DNA of 64,000 nt from Jingyaoa shaoxingensis (GCF_014385005.1 NZ_JACRSZ010000007.1:124001-188000), one strand, 5' to 3'; shown: positions 26,370 to 35,991, counted from the first letter of the stretch. Translations and numbers: made by a program. Notes: generated by a model not told the origin, from the sequence alone.

Positions 26370-26547
26370 CAGTTCAGGTGAAATAGCCTTTTGAATATTT
26401 TTCGATTATTTGTGATACATTTGTCTGATTGTGCAATATATAATACAAAACAGTGTTAAAAATATAACGATATATACAAAAACACGGTAAACAGATCGAA
26501 AAACAGGAAAAATAATCAAAAATATGACTAAAAAATAAAAGTAATAC

Positions 26548-26575
26548 TTGACTAATTTGTTTAATATGTTATTCT
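26548..26575 (+). promoter_or_regulatory. Probable ppdK promoter
   Basis: TTGACT (26548-26553), 16 bases, TATTCT (26570-26575), which would start an mRNA leader of about 155 bases before ppdK. Confidence 0.55.
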
Positions 26576-26607
26576 AATTATGTGCAGCTACAACAGGGTA
26601 GTCAATC

Positions 26608-26634
26608 ACACCGGGAAAATGACCGGTGTTTTTT
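26608..26634 (+). terminator. Intrinsic terminator inside the ppdK leader
   Basis: ACACCGG (26608-26614) pairs with CCGGTGT (26623-26629), followed by six T (26629-26634). It lies between the probable promoter and the ppdK start, 104 bases upstream of the gene, as expected of an attenuator. A second stem GGCTG/CAGCC lies further downstream, near 26685-26702. Confidence 0.65.
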
Positions 26635-26737
26635 GCGCTTAAAAGTTTCTATTTTTATGAAGACCTGTTATAGCAAGGAAATATGGCTGTGTGGGAGCAG
26701 CCCTATTTTAGCAATTCAGATTAGGAGGAATTTGAGT

Positions 26738-29362
26738 ATGACAAAATGGGTTTATTTGTTCAAAGAAGGTAATGCGGATATGAGAAACCTTCTTGGAGGA
26801 AAGGGTGCGAATCTGGCCGAGATGACCAACTTGGGACTTCCTGTGCCGCAGGGATTCACGATCACAACTGAGGCATGTACCCAGTATTACGAAGATGGTC
26901 AGAAAATTAACGATGAGATTCAGGGTCAGATTATGGAATACATCGAGAAGATGGAAGAGATCACAGGAAAGAAGTTTGGGGATAAGGAGAATCCATTGCT
27001 GGTATCTGTCAGATCCGGAGCAAGAGCATCTATGCCGGGTATGATGGATACCATTTTGAATCTTGGACTGAATGAAGAAGTAGTAGAAGTACTGGCTGAT
27101 AAGTCAGGTAATCCAAGATGGGCCTGGGACTGCTACCGCAGATTTATCCAGATGTTCTCTGACGTTGTTATGGAAGTAGGAAAGAAGTACTTTGAAGAGC
27201 TGATTGATAAGATGAAGCTGGCCAAAGGTGTGACACAGGACGTAGAACTGACAGCAGAAGACCTAAAAGAGCTGGCTAATCAGTTCAAGGCAGAGTACAA
27301 AGAGAAGATCGGCGCAGACTTCCCGACAGACCCGAAGGTTCAGCTCATGGAAGCCATCAAAGCCGTATTCCGTTCCTGGGACAATCCTCGTGCCAATGTA
27401 TACCGTCGTGACAACGATATTCCATATTCCTGGGGAACCGCTGTAAATGTACAGATGATGGCATTTGGAAACATGGGTGAGACATCCGGAACAGGTGTAG
27501 CATTTACCCGTGACCCTGCTACAGGAGAAAAGCACCTGATGGGTGAATTCCTGATGAACGCTCAGGGTGAAGACGTAGTTGCAGGTGTGAGAACACCTCA
27601 GAGAATTGACCAGTTAAAAGAAGTAATGCCGGAAGTATACGATCAGTTTACCAAGATCTGTGCGACACTGGAAGATCATTACCGTGATATGCAGGATATG
27701 GAGTTTACTATTGAAGACAGAAAGCTGTACATGCTGCAGACACGTAACGGCAAGAGGACAGCCCAGGCAGCTCTGAAGATTGCCTGCGATCTGGTAGATG
27801 AAGGCATGATCACAGAACAGAAGGCAGTAGCCATGATCGATCCAAGAAACCTGGATACACTACTTCATCCACAGTTTGACAAGACAGCCCTGGTTAAGGC
27901 TGTTCCGGTTGCAAAAGCACTGGGAGCATCACCGGGAGCAGCATGCGGACAGATTGTATTTACAGCAGATGATGCAAAAGAATGGCATGCAATGGGCAAA
28001 AAAGTGGTTCTGGTTCGTCTTGAGACGTCACCGGAAGATATCGAAGGTATGAAGGCTTCCCAGGGTATTCTGACCGTTCGTGGCGGTATGACCAGCCATG
28101 CAGCAGTAGTAGCACGTGGCATGGGAACCTGCTGCGTATCCGGATGTGGTGACATCCATATGGACGAAGCTAACAAGAAGTTCACACTGGCAGGAAAAGA
28201 ATACCATGAAGGAGACTGGATCTCCATCGACGGTTCCACCGGTAATATCTATGATGGTGTCATCAAGACCGTAGACGCTACCATTGCCGGAGAATTCGGA
28301 CGTATCATGGGATGGGCTGATAAGTATAGAAAACTGAAAGTAAGAACCAATGCAGATACACCTGCAGATGCTAAGAAAGCAAGAGAACTGGGAGCAGAAG
28401 GAATCGGACTTTGCCGTACCGAGCATATGTTCTTTGAAGGAGACAGAATCGATGCATTCCGTGAGATGATCTGCTCCGATACCGTAGAAGAAAGAGAAGC
28501 AGCACTGGAAAAGATCCTTCCGGTTCAGCAGAGTGACTTTGAGAAGCTTTACGAAGCACTGGAAGGCAACCCGGTAACCATCCGTTTCCTGGATCCGCCT
28601 CTGCATGAATTCGTACCACAGACAGACGAAGATATCCAGAAGCTGGCTGAGTCACAGGGCAAGAGCGTGGATCAGATCAAGGGCATCATTGATTCCCTGC
28701 ATGAATTCAACCCAATGATGGGACATCGTGGAGTTCGTCTGGCAGTTACTTATCCGGAGATCGCCAAGATGCAGACAAGAGCTGTCATCCGTGCAGCTAT
28801 CAATGTGAAGAAGAAACATCCAGACTGGAAGATCTGTCCGGAAATCATGATTCCACTGATTGGTGATGACAAAGAGCTTCGTTTTGTAAAGAAGACTGTT
28901 GTAGATACTGCCAATGAGGAGATCGCAGCAGCAGGCGCAGATCTGAAGTATCAGGTAGGTACCATGATCGAGATTCCTCGTGCAGCTCTGACAGCAGATG
29001 AGATCGCAAAAGATGCGGACTTCTTCTGTTTCGGAACCAACGACCTGACACAGATGACCTTTGGATTCTCCCGTGATGATGCAGGTAAGTTCCTGGAAGC
29101 ATATTACGAGAGAAAGATCTTCGAAAACGACCCATTTGCAAAACTTGACCAGAATGGTGTTGGCAAGCTGATGGAGATGGCGATTCAGCTTGGTAAGGGA
29201 GAGAACCCGAACCTGCATATCGGCATCTGCGGCGAACACGGCGGCGATCCGTCATCCGTAGAATTCTGCCACAAGATCGGACTGGATTATGTATCCTGCT
29301 CACCGTTCAGAGTGCCAATCGCAAGACTTGCAGCAGCACAGGCTGCTATTGCGGAGATGTAA
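26738..29362 (+). CDS. ppdK: Pyruvate, phosphate dikinase
   Basis: Reversible conversion of PEP, AMP and PPi to pyruvate, ATP and phosphate. In gut anaerobes it works with PPi-dependent phosphofructokinase. The 874-residue length is that of the family. It has an N-terminal ATP-grasp domain (LLGGKGANLAEM), a swivelling phospho-His domain (GGMTSHAAVVARGMG with the catalytic His), and a C-terminal PEP/pyruvate TIM barrel (GLCRTEHMFF, GTNDLTQMTFGFSRDD, ICGEHGG with the catalytic Cys). ATG 26738 follows AGGAGG (26723-26728) by nine bases and yields MTKWVYLFKEG; the longer upstream frame covers the leader terminator and is not coding. The convergent neighbour is the PPi-PFK gene, a functional pairing. 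Confidence 0.96.
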   Translation: MTKWVYLFKEGNADMRNLLGGKGANLAEMTNLGLPVPQGFTITTEACTQYYEDGQKINDEIQGQIMEYIEKMEEITGKKFGDKENPLLVSVRSGARASMPGMMDTILNLGLNEEVVEVLADKSGNPRWAWDCYRRFIQMFSDVVMEVGKKYFEELIDKMKLAKGVTQDVELTAEDLKELANQFKAEYKEKIGADFPTDPKVQLMEAIKAVFRSWDNPRANVYRRDNDIPYSWGTAVNVQMMAFGNMGETSGTGVAFTRDPATGEKHLMGEFLMNAQGEDVVAGVRTPQRIDQLKEVMPEVYDQFTKICATLEDHYRDMQDMEFTIEDRKLYMLQTRNGKRTAQAALKIACDLVDEGMITEQKAVAMIDPRNLDTLLHPQFDKTALVKAVPVAKALGASPGAACGQIVFTADDAKEWHAMGKKVVLVRLETSPEDIEGMKASQGILTVRGGMTSHAAVVARGMGTCCVSGCGDIHMDEANKKFTLAGKEYHEGDWISIDGSTGNIYDGVIKTVDATIAGEFGRIMGWADKYRKLKVRTNADTPADAKKARELGAEGIGLCRTEHMFFEGDRIDAFREMICSDTVEEREAALEKILPVQQSDFEKLYEALEGNPVTIRFLDPPLHEFVPQTDEDIQKLAESQGKSVDQIKGIIDSLHEFNPMMGHRGVRLAVTYPEIAKMQTRAVIRAAINVKKKHPDWKICPEIMIPLIGDDKELRFVKKTVVDTANEEIAAAGADLKYQVGTMIEIPRAALTADEIAKDADFFCFGTNDLTQMTFGFSRDDAGKFLEAYYERKIFENDPFAKLDQNGVGKLMEMAIQLGKGENPNLHIGICGEHGGDPSSVEFCHKIGLDYVSCSPFRVPIARLAAAQAAIAEM

Positions 29363-29367
29363 AAATA

Positions 29368-29393
29368 AGCCCCGGGAAAATTATCCCGGGGCT
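29368..29393. terminator. Bidirectional terminator between ppdK and pfp
   Basis: Perfect 10-bp stem AGCCCCGGGA (29368-29377) / TCCCGGGGCT (29384-29393). The minus-strand exit has a TATTTTT tract, the plus-strand exit only a short A/T stretch, so it serves pfp best. Confidence 0.88.
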
Positions 29394-29411
29394 AAAATTA
29401 TGTCTAAATAT

Positions 29412-31073
29412 TTATTTCTGATGTTCCAACGCCAGTGTGATGGTTGTAATATCGCACACTTCTGTTGGTCCGTAGTACTGAATAGCACCTGGATATACGA
29501 AGCAGGTATTCTTAGCCCATTCTTCGCGGTGAGCTTCGAAGTACTTGAATGGTGCGCCGTCCAGTTCAACAAGAGCTTTTTTGATAACCGGTTTGTCTTC
29601 GCCATGTCTTCTTTCGATGTTCATCATCTTGGTGATTGGCATACCACCTGCAACCCATTCGCTTGCCGGTGCAGACAGGTTCGATACTTTGGAAAGGTAT
29701 CCGTTGTAACCATACTGAATCAGCATGAATGCATTGTATCCAAGGGAGTAGCAGTAGTCTGCATCGAAGTTAGATGGGAATGCACATCTTCCTTCGTATC
29801 CAAGGAAATGATGAAGGGCACTGAACTTGCCGTTGTATGTACCTGCAGCTCTTCTTGCATCCAGTTTATCTTTTACCAGAGCGGAGAACAGCTTTTCTGA
29901 TTCGATCAGAGATACCTGTACGTTTCCGTGTGGGTCTCTTTCCAGGAACAGCTGCTGCTGAATAGCCTGTGGGAGAATAGCAAATACAGCCATGGATTCC
30001 TTTGTCAGACCTTTTTCGATAAATGCATATTTGTCAGCCCATGTAGGCAGTGCATTGAATTCATCAGCCTTGCTTCCTGCAAGCAGTTCGTTGATTTCCT
30101 GAATCAGTACGGAGAATTCCGGAACGAATTCTACAACCCCTTCCGGGATGATAGCAACACCGAAGTTCATGCCGTTAGCGGATCTTTCTGCAACAGAATC
30201 AGCAATGTAATCAGCGATCTGGGACAGAGACATCTTCTTTTCTGCAACTTCTTCAGAAATCAGGCAGATATTTGGCTGAGTCTTCAGAGCACATTCCAGA
30301 GCAACGTGGGAAGCAGAACGTCCCATTACTTTAATGAAGTGCCAGTACTTCTTAGCAGAGTTACAGTCTCTCTCGATATTACCGATCAGTTCGCTGTAAG
30401 TTTTGGTAGCGGTATCGAAACCGAAAGAGCATTCGATATCTTCATTCTTTAAGTCACCGTCGATGGTCTTCGGGCATCCGATAACCTGAACACCGGTATT
30501 GTGAGCTGCAAAATATTCAGCCAGAACAGCAGCGTTTGTATTGGAATCGTCACCACCGATGATTACGATAGCAGTGATACCATGCTTCTTGCATACTTCA
30601 GAAGCAATTGCAAACTGTTCTTCTGTTTCCAGTTTGGTTCTTCCGGAACCGATGATATCAAAACCACCTGTATTACGGAATTCATTAATATATTCGTCAT
30701 CAAAGATCAGATATTTGTCTTCGATCAGTCCGCTTGGGCCGCCCTTGAAACCGTACAGTACGTTTTCTGGATTGGTAGCCTTTAATGCATCATACAGACC
30801 ACATACAACGTTGTGTCCGCCTGGTGCCTGTCCACCGGAAAGGATGACACCAACAACCTGCTTTTTAGAAGCAGAAGTGTTCTGGCCTTTTTCAAAAGTG
30901 ATCTCTGGTTTTCCATAGGTATTTGGGAAAAGAGCCTTGATCTTATCCTGATCAGCTACGCTCTGAGTCGCTTCTCCCTCTTTTACACAGATATCTGCAA
31001 TGCCGTGTCTCAGCATTCCAGGAAGCTTTGGAGAATACTCATATCTTGCTTTCTGAAGCGGTGAAATATTCAT
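29412..31073 (-). CDS. pfp: Diphosphate--fructose-6-phosphate 1-phosphotransferase
   Basis: PPi-dependent phosphofructokinase of the long type, 553 residues. It phosphorylates fructose-6-phosphate with pyrophosphate, reversibly. [13 protein letters not shown] is the phosphate-binding start, GGDDSNTNA carries the Asp that marks PPi over ATP use, and PKTIDGDL holds the catalytic Asp region. Together with PPDK, which consumes or makes PPi, it forms a PPi-linked glycolytic module. The start is ATG at 31073 (minus strand; [15 protein letters not shown]), with AAGGAG nine bases upstream; a 14-codon longer frame lacks such a site. Confidence 0.94.
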   Translation of the reverse strand: MNISPLQKARYEYSPKLPGMLRHGIADICVKEGEATQSVADQDKIKALFPNTYGKPEITFEKGQNTSASKKQVVGVILSGGQAPGGHNVVCGLYDALKATNPENVLYGFKGGPSGLIEDKYLIFDDEYINEFRNTGGFDIIGSGRTKLETEEQFAIASEVCKKHGITAIVIIGGDDSNTNAAVLAEYFAAHNTGVQVIGCPKTIDGDLKNEDIECSFGFDTATKTYSELIGNIERDCNSAKKYWHFIKVMGRSASHVALECALKTQPNICLISEEVAEKKMSLSQIADYIADSVAERSANGMNFGVAIIPEGVVEFVPEFSVLIQEINELLAGSKADEFNALPTWADKYAFIEKGLTKESMAVFAILPQAIQQQLFLERDPHGNVQVSLIESEKLFSALVKDKLDARRAAGTYNGKFSALHHFLGYEGRCAFPSNFDADYCYSLGYNAFMLIQYGYNGYLSKVSNLSAPASEWVAGGMPITKMMNIERRHGEDKPVIKKALVELDGAPFKYFEAHREEWAKNTCFVYPGAIQYYGPTEVCDITTITLALEHQK

Positions 31074-31115
31074 TTTTTCAATCTCCTTTTTATGTATATT
31101 TTTACATACATTCAA

Positions 31116-31144
31116 ATTCTAATACATTTCTGTAAAAAAGTAAA
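31116..31144 (-). promoter_or_regulatory. Promoter of pfp
   Basis: On the minus strand TTTACT (31139-31144), 17-base spacer, TAGAAT (31116-31121), about 43 bases before the start codon. Confidence 0.6.
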
Positions 31145-31271
31145 CTATTTATATCAAACAAAGAATAAGAATATGCAAAATGTGTCACAAATTTTCTTCT
31201 GTCTGATAGTCTGGGATCAGAATAGACAAACGAAAAAATCGCATTGACAGAAAAATAGACATATGATATAT

Positions 31272-31290
31272 GAGAATGATTAGCATTCAC
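31272..31290. promoter_or_regulatory. Fur-box-like palindrome
   Basis: The 19 bases GAGAATGATTAGCATTCAC match the classical Fur box at 15 of 19 positions by eye. It lies just after a TTGACA (31244-31249)/TATATG (31267-31272) promoter-like pair and before dinB. No iron-uptake gene is present next to it, so its target is unclear. Confidence 0.45.
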
Positions 31291-31339
31291 TAACCAATGA
31301 ATTTAAAAATGATTGTGGCAGATTGATCTAAGAAACATA

Positions 31340-31368
31340 TTGTTCAAATGAAGGAAAAAAACTATAAT
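31340..31368 (+). promoter_or_regulatory. Promoter of dinB
   Basis: TTGTTC (31340-31345), 17 bases, TATAAT (31363-31368), 49 bases before the dinB start. No clear LexA box was seen. Confidence 0.65.
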
Positions 31369-31417
31369 AATTATGAAGGTTAATTCAATATCAATGACAG
31401 CAATTAGAGGATAGATT

Positions 31418-32662
31418 ATGCAGCGTTTGATTTTTCATGTGGATGTAAACAGTGCTTTCCTTTCCTGGGAAGCAACAAAAAGAGTAAAACAAGGACTGCC
31501 GGACCTGCGGGAGATTCCATCCTGCATCGGCGGTGACCCGAAGAAGAGAACAGGGATTGTAGTGGCAAAGTCCATCCCTGCAAAAAAATATGGGGTTCAG
31601 ACCGGGGAACCGGTGGGGCTTGCTTTGCAGAAGTGCCCGAATCTGGTGTGTGTACCGTCTGATTTTGCACTGTATGATCGTTGTTCTAAGGCTTTTAAAA
31701 GTATCTGTGCATGCTATGCACCGGTAATGGAGTCTTTTTCCATTGATGAGGTATTTCTGGATATGACCGGAACCGGGCAGATTTATCCGGATCCAATCGC
31801 AACGGCATGTGAGATCAAAGACCGGATTTACCGGGAACTGGGATTTACAGTAAATGTAGGAATATCCACGAACAAGCTTCTGGCAAAGATGGCATCCGAT
31901 TTTGAAAAGCCCAATAAGGTACATACGCTATATCCAGAAGAAGTGCCACAAAAGATGTGGCCGTTGCCGGTGCGTGACTTGCTGTTTCTGGGAAAGGCAT
32001 CGGAGAAAAAGTTGATACAGAATGGGATCCATACCATCGGTGATCTGGCACAGGCAAATGAAAAAGAAATTCAGATGCTACTGGGAGAAAAGTCCGGACA
32101 TCAGTTGTATCTGTCAGCCAATGGTATGGATGATTCCCCGGTAAAAGCACAGCGGGAGGAGGCAAAGGGCATCAGCGTGGAGACTACTTTTGACGAGGAT
32201 ATTGTATCTTATGAACAGATTTTTCCGATTCTGCTCAGTCAGTGTGATATTGTGGCGGCAAGAATGCGAAGAGAAGGCAAGAAGTGTAACTGCGTGGCAG
32301 TGTCCTTCCGCACACTGGAATTTAAGAACAAGTCTCATCAGCGTAAGCTGGATAATCCTACTGATGTAACAGATGAGATCTACCAGAATGTAAAACGATT
32401 GTTTCAGGAATCCTGGAGTGGTCAGCCGCTGCGCCTTATAGGAGTGGCACTGACCGGACTGACAGAAGACGGTTTCGTACAGATGTCACTGTTTGAAGAT
32501 CCGAAAAAGCGGGAACAGCAGAAAAAGCTGGATGAAGCCATGGATAATATTCGAAAGAAGTTTGGCAATGATAAGATCAGCCGCGCCAGTACCATGAATG
32601 TATCAGAAAGGATTGCAAGAAAGGCAAAGGCACAGATGGAGAACGGCAGAGAGAAAAAGTGA
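31418..32662 (+). CDS. dinB: DNA polymerase IV (Y family)
   Basis: Error-prone translesion polymerase, 414 residues. HVDVNSAFLSWEA holds the first catalytic Asp, the steric-gate region follows, and ESFSIDEVFLDMTG holds the catalytic Asp-Glu pair (about residues 106-108). The helix-hairpin-helix thumb (TIGDLAQANEKEIQMLLGEKSG is partly visible around 205-230) and the little-finger domain complete the protein. The C-terminal EDGFVQMSLFED resembles a beta-clamp-binding peptide (QMSLF). The start ATG 31418 follows AGAGGA. Complete gene. Confidence 0.93.
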   Translation: MQRLIFHVDVNSAFLSWEATKRVKQGLPDLREIPSCIGGDPKKRTGIVVAKSIPAKKYGVQTGEPVGLALQKCPNLVCVPSDFALYDRCSKAFKSICACYAPVMESFSIDEVFLDMTGTGQIYPDPIATACEIKDRIYRELGFTVNVGISTNKLLAKMASDFEKPNKVHTLYPEEVPQKMWPLPVRDLLFLGKASEKKLIQNGIHTIGDLAQANEKEIQMLLGEKSGHQLYLSANGMDDSPVKAQREEAKGISVETTFDEDIVSYEQIFPILLSQCDIVAARMRREGKKCNCVAVSFRTLEFKNKSHQRKLDNPTDVTDEIYQNVKRLFQESWSGQPLRLIGVALTGLTEDGFVQMSLFEDPKKREQQKKLDEAMDNIRKKFGNDKISRASTMNVSERIARKAKAQMENGREKK

Positions 32663-32681
32663 TGAAATGCCGTGAAACCGT

Positions 32682-32735
32682 CGGTTGCAACCATCAGTTG
32701 ACAGATTTCCAGCCTGAAATGGTGGTCTGCAACCG
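32682..32735. repeat. Inverted-repeat pair upstream of the Xre membrane regulator
   Basis: CGGTTGCA (32682-32689) is the complement of TGCAACCG (32728-32735), with ACCA/TGGT nested. GGTTGCAACC at 32683-32692 is itself a palindrome and GTCTGCAACC at 32724-32733 repeats its right half. TTGACA lies between them (32698-32703). This could be a dinB terminator without a T run, or paired operators for the downstream regulator. Confidence 0.45.
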
Positions 32736-32784
32736 GGAAAATGGGTAGTATATATGCATAAAAAAGTGCATGGAGGATATGTGT

Positions 32785-33777
32785 ATGATCTTATCAGAGA
32801 AGATTACAGAAGAACGAAAAAAGAATGGCTGGTCGCAGGAAGAACTGGCAGAGAAATTATCGGTATCCAGACAGGCGGTATCTAAATGGGAAAGTGCACA
32901 GTCGACCCCGGATCTGCAGAAGATCATCCGTCTGGCAGAATTGTTTGAAGTCAGTACAGATTATCTGCTTCGTGACGAAATCATATCGGAGCAGTATATG
33001 GTTAAACCGGAATATAAGGAAGAAAAGGCATCGATTCACAGTGTGTCTATGGAAGAAGCCAATGCGTTCCTGAATTGGAAAAGGAAGCGGGCACCGATGA
33101 TGGCAGGGGCAGTGGCGCTTTGTATCCTGAGTCCTGTGTTGTTGATTTTCCTGGCGGGTCTTTCAGATTCTCATATCTGGGGACTGAGTGAAAATATGGC
33201 ATGCGGAGTGGGACTTACCGTACTGATGCTGATGGTGGCGGGTGCAGTCTTTATTTTCATCTCAGGAGGTCTTCAGGGAAAAACATATGAATATCTGGAG
33301 ACGGAGCAGATCGAGACGGCCTATGGAGTGTCCGGGCTGGTGAAGGAAAAGAAAAAAGAATATGAAAGTGTTTATTTAAAAGGAATTGCCATAGGAGTAG
33401 TGTTGTGTATACTGGCAGTGATTCCGCTGTTTATGGTAATGGCTATGGAAGCCCCGGATTATATCGTGACAGCCAGTGTGTCAGTTTTACTGATGCTGGT
33501 TGCAGCCGGAGTCTATTTGATCATCCATGTCAGCACAGTCAGAGGCGGCTATGATATGCTGCTGCAGGAAGGGGACTATTCTTTGAAAGAAAAGAAATAC
33601 AAAGAAAAAATCAATATCTTTTCAACCGTATATTGGTGCACGGCAACTGCCATCTATCTTGGATGGAGTTTCTGGACACAGAGATGGGATTTTACCTGGC
33701 TGGTATGGCCAGTGGCAGGGGTAATGTTTGGTGCAGTGTCAGCAGTAGCCAAAATACTGGTAAAAGATGAAAGATAG
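32785..33777 (+). CDS. Xre-type regulator fused to a membrane domain
   Basis: A 330-residue protein. The N-terminal helix-turn-helix covers about residues 1-60 (WSQEELAEKLSVSRQAVSKW) and ends in STDYLLRDE, the usual boundary. A linker follows, then about six hydrophobic helices (roughly 100-120, 130-155, 190-215, 220-245, 275-295 and 300-325). Such one-component membrane-tethered regulators are common in Firmicutes and often sense the envelope. ATG 32785 is chosen because GGAGG (32772-32776) lies eight bases upstream. A methyltransferase gene follows after 14 bases. Targets unknown. Confidence 0.85.
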   Translation: MILSEKITEERKKNGWSQEELAEKLSVSRQAVSKWESAQSTPDLQKIIRLAELFEVSTDYLLRDEIISEQYMVKPEYKEEKASIHSVSMEEANAFLNWKRKRAPMMAGAVALCILSPVLLIFLAGLSDSHIWGLSENMACGVGLTVLMLMVAGAVFIFISGGLQGKTYEYLETEQIETAYGVSGLVKEKKKEYESVYLKGIAIGVVLCILAVIPLFMVMAMEAPDYIVTASVSVLLMLVAAGVYLIIHVSTVRGGYDMLLQEGDYSLKEKKYKEKINIFSTVYWCTATAIYLGWSFWTQRWDFTWLVWPVAGVMFGAVSAVAKILVKDER

Positions 33778-33791
33778 AAGAGGAAAACGAG

Positions 33792-34496
33792 ATGTACAGT
33801 GATATTTTCAGCAGGGTATATGACGCCTTCGGATGGAATTACTACCCGGAGAGTTTTGCACAATTATTGTTGCGTTGGATAGAAGAGATGGAGATAAAGG
33901 TAAAAAGTATGCTGGATCTTGGCTGTGGCACCGGCGTGCTTTGCGGTATTATGCAGGAGCATAGTATCAGTACCCACGGAATGGATCTTTCTACTGGCAT
34001 GATTGCCATGGCGAAGGAGAAGTATCCTAATATTCCATTTGATGTAGGGAATATGGTGACCTGGAAGCCGGAAAATACCTATGATCTGGTAACCAGTACC
34101 TGCGATGCCCTGAATCACATTTTAGACCAGGAGGATGTGAAGAAGGTGTTCCGGAATGTGTATTCTTATGTGAATGCAGGCGGATCTTTCCTGTTTGACT
34201 TGCTTCGGGAAGGAGAAGCAGAAGAGTGCGAGCCGGTAGATCTTGGAGAACTGGATGGAAAACGGCTGCAGTTCCAGATATATCATCCGGGAGAAAATCT
34301 GGTGACACTGCAGACAGATCTGTTTGATGGTGAGACCCTGGTGAATACCGAGAAGATTCAGGAACGGCTCTATGATCCAGAGTGGATTATGACGGAACTG
34401 AAAAAAGCAGGTTTTTCAGAAGTACAGTGTACCGACCAGTTATTGAAAGAACATGACAGTCATGCGGCTACGTGGTTCATGATTGCGAGAAAATAG
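33792..34496 (+). CDS. Class I SAM-dependent methyltransferase
   Basis: A 234-residue methyltransferase. Motif I LDLGCGTGVLCGIM (about residues 39-52) binds SAM, GMDLSTGMIAMAKEKYP is the acidic post-I strand, and DLVTSTCDALNHI corresponds to motif II/III. The opening YSDIFSRVYDAFGWNYYPESF is common in small-molecule methyltransferases of this class. Substrate unknown. It lies 14 bases after the membrane-tethered regulator and is followed by a terminator. Confidence 0.87.
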   Translation: MYSDIFSRVYDAFGWNYYPESFAQLLLRWIEEMEIKVKSMLDLGCGTGVLCGIMQEHSISTHGMDLSTGMIAMAKEKYPNIPFDVGNMVTWKPENTYDLVTSTCDALNHILDQEDVKKVFRNVYSYVNAGGSFLFDLLREGEAEECEPVDLGELDGKRLQFQIYHPGENLVTLQTDLFDGETLVNTEKIQERLYDPEWIMTELKKAGFSEVQCTDQLLKEHDSHAATWFMIARK

Positions 34497-34501
34497 AATG
34501 G

Positions 34502-34546
34502 CGCCTGTCCGGGTGAAAAGTCTTTCATCAGGGCAGGCGCGTTTTA
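34502..34546 (+). terminator. Intrinsic terminator after the methyltransferase gene
   Basis: GCGCCTGTCC (34502-34511) pairs with GGGCAGGCGC (34532-34541) with one G-U pair, then G and four T. It separates the gene from the convergent acid-sugar operon. Confidence 0.82.
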
Positions 34547-34556
34547 CATAGGTGAA

Positions 34557-35978
34557 TTAAGGTAACAGGATCTCCACCGCTTCCAGGAGAGTAGTGCGTT
34601 CACCTACATTTCCTGGAAAAATGACGTAAGGAATCTGCGGGAACTTGCTGTCATTACCGGTCTGCCATACCGGGATGCCTGGACGGATCTGTCCCAGGAC
34701 TCTGGCTTTTTTTACACCCAGTGCCTTGGTACCCACATCACTGGAGGTGATGCCGCCTTTGGCAATGACGAAGGAAGGAGTGACGGTCAGACGTCCAACC
34801 AGAGACTGTACTGCATCAGAGATATGTACAGACAGACGCAGTTCGTCTTCTTTATTTCCGGTATCTGCGGTGATGAGGGCACGGGAGGTATAGCAGCAGA
34901 CCGTTTTGCCTTTCTTCAGATATTGTTCTTCCAGAGAAAGGCATCTTTTTACCTCTTTTTCAAATTTTTCAGTATCTCTCACCAGAGCAGCGTTCAATTC
35001 CAGAAATATAATATCCGGAAGTTTTTTCAGTTCTTCCAGCTGTTGGGTAGTTTTGTCGGTGTGGGAACCGATGACAATAACGCCTCCGGCAGAGGAATCT
35101 TTCGTGACCATTTTTTCGCGGGAAAGCAGAGGCTGATCCGTGATACCACCGAGCACTTTTACAATCGAGGCAGCACTGCGCAGCAGGAATAATTTGCCCT
35201 TTCCCATGGCACGGTAAAGTGCAATACAGAAAACTTTCAGGTCTACATAGTCCACTGCATTTACAATGACCTTTTGAAAACGATCCACAGACAGAAGCTG
35301 CTTTTCGATGGCATCCAGATTCAGGCTGCGCAGATCATCCAGCGAGATGCAGACAACATCGGATGCGGCAAAGGTCCCTTTTGTTTTTTCTTCAATATAA
35401 TCTGGTAAAGTGGCAGCAGTGTATCCAAAAGTAGAGTCTTTGGCAAATTCGGTCTCATTAGCAGGAACCAGCTCATTTCCGTATTTGACATAATGGACAT
35501 TGCCGATGGTAAAACGTCCGCCCTCTTTAAAGAACGGGCAGAGAATTTCGCCGTGTATGGTTTTACCGGTATAATGTTCATAGCTTTCACGCAGCAGTTC
35601 CGGTTCCAGAGGATAGTGTCCACGCAGGGTAGAATCACTGCGGCTGATAAAGAGATAATCCTTATGCAGCTCTTTTGCCACAGAATCCACAGTCTCAGCG
35701 ATCTGTTTGTGGACAAGTGTAGTTTCTTCCTGAGTCAGACCACGGGAGTTGGTCAGAATATAAAACAGTGGTTCTGGTTCCTGAAATCCCTGTAAAATGG
35801 AATCTCTGTCCCAGTTGGTAAAAACAGAGATATCATGTACGGTCTGGACACCTGTGGGATCGTCATCCAGTACTACAAACTTCCGGTGATTTTTCGCAAT
35901 CTCTTTATGAAGCAGAAGGTCGATGGCTGTTTCATCTACAACGGGTAATGTCTGAAAAAAATCGGTTGATAATGTCAT
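34557..35978 (-). CDS. Four-carbon acid-sugar kinase (DUF1537 family)
   Basis: Kinase of the DUF1537 family (OtnK/DtnK), which phosphorylates 3-oxo-tetronates or D-threonate in acid-sugar breakdown, 473 residues. The N-terminal substrate-binding domain has VVLDDDPTGVQTVHDI and SRSDSTLRGHYP. The C-terminal nucleotide-binding domain has AKGGITSSDVGTKALGV and FPGNVGE. The start is ATG at 35978 (minus) with AGGAGG (complement of 35988-35993) nine bases upstream. A longer frame into the neighbouring gene is not used. It is downstream of and co-transcribed with a beta-hydroxyacid dehydrogenase gene. The aldolase and isomerase of the standard pathway are absent here. Confidence 0.9.
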   Translation of the reverse strand: MTLSTDFFQTLPVVDETAIDLLLHKEIAKNHRKFVVLDDDPTGVQTVHDISVFTNWDRDSILQGFQEPEPLFYILTNSRGLTQEETTLVHKQIAETVDSVAKELHKDYLFISRSDSTLRGHYPLEPELLRESYEHYTGKTIHGEILCPFFKEGGRFTIGNVHYVKYGNELVPANETEFAKDSTFGYTAATLPDYIEEKTKGTFAASDVVCISLDDLRSLNLDAIEKQLLSVDRFQKVIVNAVDYVDLKVFCIALYRAMGKGKLFLLRSAASIVKVLGGITDQPLLSREKMVTKDSSAGGVIVIGSHTDKTTQQLEELKKLPDIIFLELNAALVRDTEKFEKEVKRCLSLEEQYLKKGKTVCCYTSRALITADTGNKEDELRLSVHISDAVQSLVGRLTVTPSFVIAKGGITSSDVGTKALGVKKARVLGQIRPGIPVWQTGNDSKFPQIPYVIFPGNVGERTTLLEAVEILLP

Positions 35979-35991
35979 GGCGGTATTCCTC

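Noticed and set aside
26582-26737. 52-codon N-terminal extension of PPDK
   Set aside because: It spans a terminator hairpin with a T run; AGGAGG and the family start support ATG 26738.
29289-29900. Plus-strand open frame of 203 codons over the 3' end of pfp
   Set aside because: Antisense shadow of a well-conserved enzyme gene and crosses a strong terminator.
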